Source of the DNA: Saccharopolyspora spinosa NRRL 18395
GTDB taxonomy: Bacteria > Actinomycetota > Actinomycetes > Mycobacteriales > Pseudonocardiaceae
Direction of reading: 5' to 3'
DNA length: 64,000 nt
Assembly (NCBI RefSeq): GCF_000194155.1
Contig: NZ_GL877878.1
Coordinates: 856,974-920,973, forward strand
Under the pieces are notes generated by a model, which saw nothing but the letters and a program-made list of their open reading frames with translations, had not been told where the DNA came from and ran no database searches. The position numbers were made by a program, and so were the translations under genes. This document shows, in pieces, positions 58,280-64,000 of this stretch. Within the stretch, counting starts at the first letter, position 1. Each line of letters opens with the position of its first letter.

Positions 58280-58846
58280 CTACCGGTCGCGGGGTTTCGC
58301 GCGGGTGTGCATGCGCTCGCCCTGCGGGCCGAACAGGCTGAGGAGCTCCACCGGCGCTTCCCCGGTGCTGCCGAACCAGTGCGGCAGGCGAGTGTCGAAC
58401 TCGGCGGCCTCGCCGACCTTGAGCACGATGTCGTGTTCGGCGAGCACCAGCCGCAGCTTGCCGCCGAGCACGTACAGCCACTCGTAGCCCTCGTGCGTTC
58501 GCGGCTCGGGTTCGCTGCGGTCGGTGCCGATGATCATCTTGAACGCTTGCAGGCCGCCGGGCTGCTGGGTCAGCGGCACGACCGTCATGTCCCCGTGCCG
58601 CACCGGTTTCAGCCGCACTCGGGGATCGCCGACCGGCGGCGCGCCGACGAGTTCGTCCAGGGGCACCTGGTGGGCGTGCGCGATCGGCAGCAGCAGCTCG
58701 AGGCTGGGCTTGCGCTGCCCGGACTCCAGCCGCGACAGCACGCTGACGGAGATCCCGGTCTTCTCCGACAGCGCCGCGAGCGTGCAGTTGCGCTGCTGGC
58801 GGATGGTCCTGAGCCGCGGCCCGACGGCGGCGAGTACGTCCTGCAT
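58280..58846 (-). CDS. XRE-type HTH regulator with C-terminal cupin
   Basis: A 188-residue regulator. The HTH_3 domain covers residues 8-65 (LRTIRQQRNCTLAALSEKTG, SVSVLSRLESGQRKPSLELL). A cupin at about 105-180 carries THEGYEWLYVLGGKLRLVL and EAAEFDTRLPHWFGSTGEAP, with the histidines and glutamates of a metal site. Such regulators (PuuR/SutR-like) sense small molecules through the cupin. It is divergent from the oxidoreductase-methyltransferase pair, with a palindrome in between. Confidence 0.88.
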   Translation of the reverse strand: MQDVLAAVGPRLRTIRQQRNCTLAALSEKTGISVSVLSRLESGQRKPSLELLLPIAHAHQVPLDELVGAPPVGDPRVRLKPVRHGDMTVVPLTQQPGGLQAFKMIIGTDRSEPEPRTHEGYEWLYVLGGKLRLVLAEHDIVLKVGEAAEFDTRLPHWFGSTGEAPVELLSLFGPQGERMHTRAKPRDR

Positions 58847-58850
58847 CCTG

Positions 58851-58871
58851 TTATTGCAGAAACAGCAACAA
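58851..58871. promoter_or_regulatory. Palindromic operator candidate for the HTH-cupin regulator
   Basis: TTATTGC and GCAACAA arms (6 of 7 bases paired) flank AGAAACA in the 65-bp gap between the divergent genes. The core is TTGC-N7-GCAA. An A/T-rich island in a GC-rich region, directly before the regulator's own start, is the best candidate for an autoregulatory site that also controls the oxidoreductase. Confidence 0.5.
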
Positions 58872-58911
58872 GGTTTGTCAAGTCGTCGCGACCGCGTGCA
58901 TGGTCGGTGTC

Positions 58912-59817
58912 ATGAGTTCGAACGTGGAAGACGTACTGGTCATCGGCGGTGGGGCCGCCGGGCTGAACGCCGCACTCGTGTTGTCGCGGGCTCGCCGCCG
59001 GGTGTTGGTGGTCGACTCCGGCAGGCCGCGGAACGCGCCCGCGCACCAGGTGCACGGGTTCGTCTCGCGGGACGGCACGCCGCCGTCGGAGCTACTGGCC
59101 ATAGGTCGCGAGGAGGTCGAGCGGTACGGCGGCCGGGTCGTCGCGGGCGACGTGCGTGCCGTGCGCCGCGATGACGACGGTTTCGAGGTCGAGCTTGCTG
59201 ACGGCGTGGTGCGGGCGCGGCGGGTGATCGTCGCGACCGGACTGCGCGACGAGCTCCCCGACGTTCCCGGCCTGCGGGAACGGTGGGGGCGGGACGTGCT
59301 GCACTGCCCGTACTGCCACGCCTGGGAGGTCCGCGACCAACCGTTCGGCGTGCTCGGCTGGCAGCCGGGGGCGGTGCACCAGGCCCTGCTGGCGCGGCAG
59401 TGGTCCGCAGACCTGGCGTTCTTCGCCGAGGACCTCGGTGACGAAGACCGGGCGAAGCTGGTCACCCGCGGCGTGCGGATCGTGGACGGCGAGGTCAGCG
59501 GTCTGGTGGTCGAGAACGACGAGCTGCGCGGCGTGCGACTCGCGGACGGGACCATAGAGGCGTTATCCGCGCTGTTCGTGCCGGCCCGTTTCGTACCCAA
59601 CGACACCGTGCTGTCGGAACTGGGCTGCGAGCTCGGCGACGACGGTTGGGTCCGGGTCGACCCGAGCGGGCTGACCAGCGTGCCGGGGGTGTGGGCCGTC
59701 GGGAACGTCGTGGACCCCCGCGCCCAGGTGGTGAACGCGGCGGCGGGCGGGGCCAAGGCCGCGGCCGCGGTGAATTGGGACCTGATCGAAGCGGACATGC
59801 TGGAGGTGGCACGGTGA
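58912..59817 (+). CDS. Thioredoxin-reductase-like FAD/NAD(P) oxidoreductase
   Basis: A 301-residue flavoprotein. FAD-binding VLVIGGGAAGLNAALVLSRA starts at residue 7, RVIVATGLRDELPDVPGL precedes the active segment, and the redox motif is CPYCHAWEVRD (CxxC) near residue 130; the FAD end is GVWAVGNVVDP. The second nucleotide-binding domain is less canonical (FGVLGWQPGAVHQALLA lacks GGG), so NADPH binding may be altered. In this subgroup the partner is often unknown; it is not the housekeeping TrxB. ATG 58912 is chosen for its position; an in-frame ATG 58900 exists. It overlaps the next gene by 4 bases. Confidence 0.82.
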   Translation: MSSNVEDVLVIGGGAAGLNAALVLSRARRRVLVVDSGRPRNAPAHQVHGFVSRDGTPPSELLAIGREEVERYGGRVVAGDVRAVRRDDDGFEVELADGVVRARRVIVATGLRDELPDVPGLRERWGRDVLHCPYCHAWEVRDQPFGVLGWQPGAVHQALLARQWSADLAFFAEDLGDEDRAKLVTRGVRIVDGEVSGLVVENDELRGVRLADGTIEALSALFVPARFVPNDTVLSELGCELGDDGWVRVDPSGLTSVPGVWAVGNVVDPRAQVVNAAAGGAKAAAAVNWDLIEADMLEVAR

Positions 59818-60647
59818 ACGACATCGACTGGGCCGCGATGGCCGACCTGTTGGAGCTCGAAGGCGAGACGCACAGCGCGTATGTGCAGGGAGCTCTCGGC
59901 GAGCTGGCACACCTGACACCGCAGCGGATTCTGGACATCGGCAGCGGGCCGGGCGTCGCGGCCTGCGAATTGGCGGCGGTGTTCCCGCAAGCCGAGGTCA
60001 CGGCGGTGGACGGGACGCCGCAATTGCTGGCGCGCGCCGAAGAACGCGCCAAGCGGCTCGGCGTGCGGCTGCGGACCCAGGTGGCCGAGTTCCCGGCCGG
60101 GCTCGCCGACCTGACCCCGGCCGACCTGGTGTGGTCGGGGCAGGTCGTGCACCACGTCGGCGATCAGCAGGACGCGCTGAACCGGTTGGCCGGGCTGCTC
60201 GAGCCCGGCGGCGTGCTGGCCATAGTCGAGGGCGGCCTGCCGACCCGGTGGCTCCCGCGTGACCTGGGCTTCGGACGTCCCGGCCTGCAGTTCCGGCTGG
60301 ACGCGGCGATGGCGGACCGGTTCGACCAGATGCGGGCCGACCTGCCCGGATCCATCACGGTGGCCGAAGACTGGCCGGGCATGCTGCGCGCCGCGGGGCT
60401 CACCGAGGCACGCGCCAAGACCTTCCTCGTGGACCACCCCGCGCCGCTGACCGATGGGCCGAGGCGGTTCGCGCGGAGGGTGCTGGAACGGCAGCGCGGG
60501 GGTCTCGCGGACTCCCTGGATGCGGATGACCTGGCGACGTTGGACAGGTTGCTGGACCCGGCCGACCCAGCGGGTATCGACCGGCGGCCGGACCTGTTTC
60601 TGCTGACCGCGAAGACCGTGCACTTCGGCCGCAAGCCCCGATCCTGA
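59814..60647 (+). CDS. SAM-dependent methyltransferase (class I)
   Basis: A 277-residue Rossmann methyltransferase. Motif I is ILDIGSGPGVAACELAAVFP near residue 45, with AVDGTPQLLARAEERAK after it and DLVWSGQVVHHVGDQQDALN then LEPGGVLAIVEGG as later motifs. The substrate is unknown. GTG 59814 overlaps the oxidoreductase stop (GTGA), so the two act together, likely under the HTH-cupin regulator. Confidence 0.85.
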   Translation: MNDIDWAAMADLLELEGETHSAYVQGALGELAHLTPQRILDIGSGPGVAACELAAVFPQAEVTAVDGTPQLLARAEERAKRLGVRLRTQVAEFPAGLADLTPADLVWSGQVVHHVGDQQDALNRLAGLLEPGGVLAIVEGGLPTRWLPRDLGFGRPGLQFRLDAAMADRFDQMRADLPGSITVAEDWPGMLRAAGLTEARAKTFLVDHPAPLTDGPRRFARRVLERQRGGLADSLDADDLATLDRLLDPADPAGIDRRPDLFLLTAKTVHFGRKPRS

Positions 60648-60699
60648 TGCGCCCATGCGCGCTTCGGGTAGCAGCCCGGAACGCGCACGGGCGCCATCA

Positions 60700-61075
60700 T
60701 CGAACGGGGTGGGTTGCCAGGCACGGGCGAGTTGGTTGCGCAGCAACGGTTCCGGACTGTCGTCGTCGCCGTTGAGGCGATCGTCGAGCCGGCTGAGCGT
60801 GTCGCAACGGGCGAGCACGAGGCCTCGGGCGCGAGCGGCCTCGTCGTGACCGGCCTGCTCGGCGACGCGGGCGGCGGCGGGTGCTCCGACGGAGATGGCG
60901 AGCCTCGCGACGTCCGCTGCCGGATCGCCGACATCGGCGTCCGTCCAGTCCAGTACGCCGGGAATCGCACCGGATTCGTCGACGAGCAGGTGCTCGCGCT
61001 TCAGGTGGGCGTGCCAGCAAGACCTGGCGCGTGCCGACCACCGCATTGAGCCCGCGTGGGTCGACTCGGCCCGGA
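60700..61075 (-). pseudogene. Aminoglycoside phosphotransferase-like protein, C-terminal half
   Basis: On the minus strand the sequence LNAVVGTRQVLL, after a one-base shift, continues HAHLKREHLLVDESGAIPGV, LDWTDADVGDPAADVARLAI and ends ARAWQPTPFDD. This is the APH catalytic part: the HxD...N region (here HAH in place of HAD, so the catalytic Asp is lost) and the DWTDA metal-binding Asp. No N-terminal lobe precedes it on this strand. A matching N-terminal half lies at 62047 on the opposite strand. Confidence 0.75.
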
Positions 61076-61228
61076 CCTGGTGTCTCGCGGCGAGCCGGTC
61101 GGGCGGGGCCCGGCTTCGTCCACCAACTACGGAAGATGCCGACCGGCAGCGGTCGGCACGCCCAGCGCGGCTGCGGTCGAGGCGGGCACCGATCGGACGC
61201 GTGGCGCTTCAACAAGCTCGAGATGATC

Positions 61229-61241
61229 GCATACTGTATGC
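61229..61241. promoter_or_regulatory. Palindromic operator upstream of the GntR gene
   Basis: GCATACTGTATGC is a perfect palindrome around a single T, in ATCGCATACTGTATGCTAAAG context, 100 bp before the GntR start. The ATAC/GTAT arms match operators of VanR/FadR-subgroup GntR regulators. It also overlaps a possible -10 (TATGCT). The remaining 61076-61341 sequence holds no gene. Confidence 0.6.
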
Positions 61242-61341
61242 TAAAGCCATCGGGCAAAACGGCCGCCGAAGAAGCCGGCCGCAAGCGCACGAACCGACCA
61301 GGCCCGTCGGTCGGACCTGACCCAGCCCCGGAGTTGACCGC

Positions 61342-62028
61342 ATGTCGTTGACCTCGAAACTGCCGCAAGGAATCGCCGCGCGCCAGGTCGCGCGCCCGGT
61401 CCCGCTCCGGGAGACCGTCTACGAAGCCATCCTGGAGCTGATCATCACCGGCGAGCTCAAGCCCGGTCAGCACCTGGTGGAGAAGGAACTCGCCGAACTG
61501 CTCGGCGTCTCCCGGCAGCCGGTGCGCGAGGCGCTGCAGTGGCTGAAGAAGGACGAGTGGGTCGACCTGCGGCCGGGCTACGGCGCGTTCGTGCACGGCC
61601 CCACCCCGGAGGAGGCCGACCAGCTGCTGAGCGTCCGCAGCCTGCTGGAGGGCGAGTCGGCCCGGCTCGCGGCGCTGAACTCGACGAAGGAGGGCGTGGC
61701 CGAGCTCAAGCAGATCTACAAGCGCGGCGTCCAGGCTCTCAAGGCTGACGACACCGAGGAAGTGGTCGTGGCCAACGCCGAACTGCACGCCCGGATCACC
61801 GAAATGTCCGGCAACAAGATCCTCGTTGAGCTCGCGGCCCAGGTGGACCGCCGGGCCCGCTGGTACCACACCCCGGTGGCCAAGTCCCGGGGCAAGAAGT
61901 CCTGGGACGAGCACTCGGCCCTGATCGACGCGATCAGCAAGGGCGAAGCCGACCGGGCGGCCCAGCTGATGCGGGAGCACACCGAGCACACCCGGGAGAC
62001 CTACCTGCAGCAGAACGCCGAAGGCTGA
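61342..62028 (+). CDS. FadR-subfamily GntR transcriptional regulator
   Basis: A 228-residue regulator: PLRETVYEAILELIITGELK, GQHLVEKELAELLGVSRQPV and then REALQWLKKDEWVDLRPGYG form the winged helix, and the FCD domain (EEADQLLSVRSLLEGESARL, NAELHARITEMSGNKILVEL, DEHSALIDAISKGEADRAAQ) has histidine and aspartate positions of the metal-binding type. The target is unknown. It is flanked by the two halves of a broken phosphotransferase gene. ATG 61342 is used. Confidence 0.88.
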   Translation: MSLTSKLPQGIAARQVARPVPLRETVYEAILELIITGELKPGQHLVEKELAELLGVSRQPVREALQWLKKDEWVDLRPGYGAFVHGPTPEEADQLLSVRSLLEGESARLAALNSTKEGVAELKQIYKRGVQALKADDTEEVVVANAELHARITEMSGNKILVELAAQVDRRARWYHTPVAKSRGKKSWDEHSALIDAISKGEADRAAQLMREHTEHTRETYLQQNAEG

Positions 62029-62046
62029 GCGCGGGCAATCGCCGGC

Positions 62047-62420
62047 GTGACGAACCCCACCGCGCGGCGCGCGGCGCGCGGCTTCGCTGGTCGCGGAGGC
62101 GTTGGCGCTGCCCGGCCCGCTCGCGGTGTGGCCGATCGGCGAGGGCGGGGAACACCTGTCGTGCTCGGTGGGCGACCGCCACGTGGCGCGCGGTTCGCCG
62201 CGGATGTCGACGCGAGCCACCGGCAACGCCGTGAAATCACGGTCCGAGACCTGCTCCGCGACCGGGCCGGCGTGGCGCTGCCCCGCTCGGCCGCCTTCGG
62301 CGAGTGGGCGCCCGGCCGGACGTTCACAGTGGACGAACGCCTGCCCGGGGTTTCCCCCCGAGGATCGGCCCGTCTCCGCAGTTGGCGAACGAGATCTGTA
62401 CGCGATGCAGTCCGGGCTGC
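62047..62420 (+). pseudogene. Aminoglycoside phosphotransferase-like protein, N-terminal half
   Basis: GTG 62047, 18 bp after the GntR stop, begins VTNPTARRAAR and then must change frame to continue SLVAEALALPGPLAVWPIGE and HLSCSVGDRHVAR (the APH nucleotide lobe). A further change gives RFAADVDASHRQ and REITVRDLLRDRAGVALPRS then AFGEWAPGRTFTVDERLPGV. Another gives DRPVSAVGERDLYAMQSGLL. At least three shifts mark it as dead. The C-terminal lobe is absent here; a fitting one lies on the other strand at 60700-61075. The region 62421-62656 has no recognisable gene. Confidence 0.65.
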
Positions 62421-62656
62421 TGCGTGCAGCGCGGTGAGATCGATCGTCGGGCTGCCGTCGAGCAGCCAGCGCACCAACGGGAGCGGTCATCTGGCGTCCT
62501 TCCGCGCTTGGAAGCAGGTGGATGCAACGCTGCATGCAAGTTGATGTGCAGTGCGGGTGGCTGGACAACCGATGTCAACGGGTCGCTGGAGGCGTGGAAT
62601 TAGCGCGGCGCGCTCGGCGTTGCGCAATAACCACGACATTCCGGTTGGAGGCCGAG

Positions 62657-63604
62657 ATGGCTTCGGGAGAGCGGTTCGTGGGGCTGGACGCCTACTCGCG
62701 GACGGTCGCCGCCGTGGCTTCGGCGATCACGCCGAGCGTGGCGAGCCTGCACTCGTCCGGTGAATGGGGCGACGCGGCCGGGTCGGCGGTGGTGTTCACC
62801 GCGGACGGCTTCATGCTGACCAATGCGCACGTCATCGGCCGCGCCACCGGCGGCACCGCGCGCTTCGCCGACGGCACCAGCGCCCCGTTCACGGTCGTCG
62901 GTACGGATCCGCTCTCCGACCTGGCCGTGGTCCGCGCGGCTGGCGAGACCCCGCCACCGGTGCAGCTCGGCGACAGCCACCAACTCGTGGTCGGGCAGCT
63001 CGTCGTCGCCGTCGGCAATCCGCTCGGGCTGGCCGGTTCGGTCACCGCGGGCGTGGTCAGCGGGCTCGGGCGGTCGCTGCCCGCACGAAGCGGCAACGCC
63101 GCCAGGATCATCGAGGACGTGATCCAGACCGACGCCGCGCTCAACCCGGGCAACTCGGGTGGCGCGCTGGCGGACTCGCGGTGCGTGGTCGTGGGCGTGA
63201 ACACCGCGGTCGCCGGGGTCGGCCTGGGTCTGGCGATCCCGATCAACGCCACCACCCGCCGCATCATCGGCTCGCTGGTCCGGCACGGCCGGGTCCGTCG
63301 CGCCTTCCTGGGCCTGGTGACGATCCCGGCGCCGCTGCCGGACGAGCTGGCCGAACGCACTGGACAGGACGCCGGCCTGCGGGTCGTGGACGTGGTCCGG
63401 CAGAGCCCGGCGGCCCGGGCCGGGCTTCACCGCGGCGACCTCGTGCTGACCGCGGGCGGCAGCCCGGTGCGCGATGCGCAGGGCCTGCAACGGCTGATGT
63501 TCGCCGAAGCCATCGGGCGGCCGCTGCAGATCACCGTCACCCGCAACGGCGCGCTGGTCGACGTGATCGCGGAGCCCGTGGAACTGCTCGACAGCCCACG
63601 CTGA
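62657..63604 (+). CDS. HtrA-like trypsin-fold serine protease with PDZ domain
   Basis: A 315-residue S1C protease. The catalytic triad is visible: His in LTNAHVIGRA near residue 55, Asp in TDPLSDLAVVRA near 88, and Ser in NPGNSGGALAD near 165. A PDZ domain covers about 215-305 (FLGLVTIPAPLPDELAERTG, SPAARAGLHRGDLVLTAGG). There is no signal peptide or transmembrane anchor from ATG 62657, unlike actinomycete HtrA/PepD, so it may be cytoplasmic. The start has GGTTGGAGG upstream. Confidence 0.87.
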   Translation: MASGERFVGLDAYSRTVAAVASAITPSVASLHSSGEWGDAAGSAVVFTADGFMLTNAHVIGRATGGTARFADGTSAPFTVVGTDPLSDLAVVRAAGETPPPVQLGDSHQLVVGQLVVAVGNPLGLAGSVTAGVVSGLGRSLPARSGNAARIIEDVIQTDAALNPGNSGGALADSRCVVVGVNTAVAGVGLGLAIPINATTRRIIGSLVRHGRVRRAFLGLVTIPAPLPDELAERTGQDAGLRVVDVVRQSPAARAGLHRGDLVLTAGGSPVRDAQGLQRLMFAEAIGRPLQITVTRNGALVDVIAEPVELLDSPR

Positions 63605-63645
63605 CCGACCGGGGCGGAGTCCGCGCGGCGGCTTAGAGTCGGACA

Positions 63646-64000
63646 ATGCCCTCTGCATCCATCCCGGTCACCCCGGCGCTCGGCGTAGCCATCGCGTTGC
63701 TGCTGGTCGCCGCCGCTGCGGTGGCCGGCCTCGGCGGGCTGGCCCGGTACCGCGACGTGCTTTTCGCCGGTCTGCGCGGCGCGGTGCAGTTGCTTGTCGT
63801 CTCGCTGCTGATCGCCTACATCGTCAGGTGGACCGCCCTGGCCGCCGTGTTCATCGCGCTGATGTTCGCGATCGCCGCCCATACCGCCGGGCGCCGCATC
63901 ACCAGCGACCGCACGTGGCTGTGGGCCGGACTCCCGATCGCCGCCGGAGTCGCGCCAGCGGTGCTGGTGCTGGTCGTCACCGGTGCCGTCCCGCTGACCG
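63646..64000 (+). CDS. FetB/UPF0014-type ABC permease (partial, cut by window end)
   Basis: The frame from ATG 63646 is open to the window edge. It starts with a helix (TPALGVAIALLLVAAAAVAG), then the family motif LRGAVQLLVVSLLIAYIV, MFAIAAHTAGRRITSDRT, and another helix (GLPIAAGVAPAVLVLVVTGA). UPF0014 permeases such as FetB export iron with a FetA ATPase. The rest of the gene and any ATPase are outside the window. Confidence 0.75.
   Translation, partial: MPSASIPVTPALGVAIALLLVAAAAVAGLGGLARYRDVLFAGLRGAVQLLVVSLLIAYIVRWTALAAVFIALMFAIAAHTAGRRITSDRTWLWAGLPIAAGVAPAVLVLVVTGAVPLT

Noticed and set aside
62380-62477. Minus-strand stretch VRWLLDGSPTIDLTALHA
   Set aside because: It looks protein-like, but the plus strand here continues the phosphotransferase N-half and no family was recognised. 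It is probably a shadow.

Overview
The window is high-GC actinomycete chromosome. GTG and TTG starts, overlapping operons, ergothioneine genes, a mycothiol-linked protein family and a block in the order gcvH, FHA regulator, DUF151, merR, gcvP (as in mycobacteria) all point to Actinomycetia. The overall content fits a Pseudonocardiaceae-like genome, Saccharopolyspora or a relative. That placement is inference; no rRNA or housekeeping phylogenetic marker is present.

Layout. 1-2.3 kb: tail of an IS110-type transposase, a decayed catalase and a DedA-like membrane protein. 2.5-6.2 kb: a FadR-type GntR repressor divergent from a malonyl-CoA synthetase gene, which overlaps a fused acyl-CoA carboxyltransferase gene carrying one frameshift. 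6.4-11.1 kb: an iron-box-controlled operon making and loading 2,3-dihydroxybenzoate (dhbA, dhbC, dhbE, single-domain isochorismatase, stand-alone aryl carrier protein), with no NRPS beside it. 11.2-15.0 kb: secreted beta-N-acetylhexosaminidase, a transporter remnant and propionyl-CoA synthetase. 15.3-22.6 kb: CDP-alcohol phosphotransferase, gcvH, a garA-type FHA protein with a duplicated 39-bp insert, DUF151, MerR, and a tandem glycine riboswitch ahead of gcvP. 22.8-25.8 kb: a cysteine-less HesB-like protein and a complete cobalt/nickel ECF transporter.

25.8-36 kb is regulators, mycothiol-type DinB proteins, two CNNM/CorC-like genes (one broken by an 82-bp tandem duplication), a frameshifted POT transporter, an S33 peptidase and a damaged PLP decarboxylase. 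36-44 kb has a FUSC membrane protein, an AcnR-like TetR regulator and the operon egtA-egtB-egtC-egtD for ergothioneine. 44-52.5 kb is a decay zone: aldehyde dehydrogenase, polyamine-type permease and FAD amine oxidase remnants around intact prsW and GT39 genes, plus an intact IS1380 element whose 13-bp inverted repeats and AATAT target duplication can be read directly. 52.5-57.8 kb is a signalling block: CBS protein, NarL-type response regulator and a 1321-residue soluble multi-HAMP hybrid histidine kinase. 57.8-64 kb holds a 41-codon gene, an HTH-cupin regulator divergent from a thioredoxin-reductase-like enzyme and methyltransferase, a GntR regulator flanked by the two halves of one phosphotransferase gene in opposite orientation (suggesting an inversion), an HtrA-like protease and the start of a FetB-type permease.

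Many genes carry single frameshifts. Some losses are clearly real (large deletions, missing halves); isolated one-base shifts could be sequencing errors and are flagged as such.
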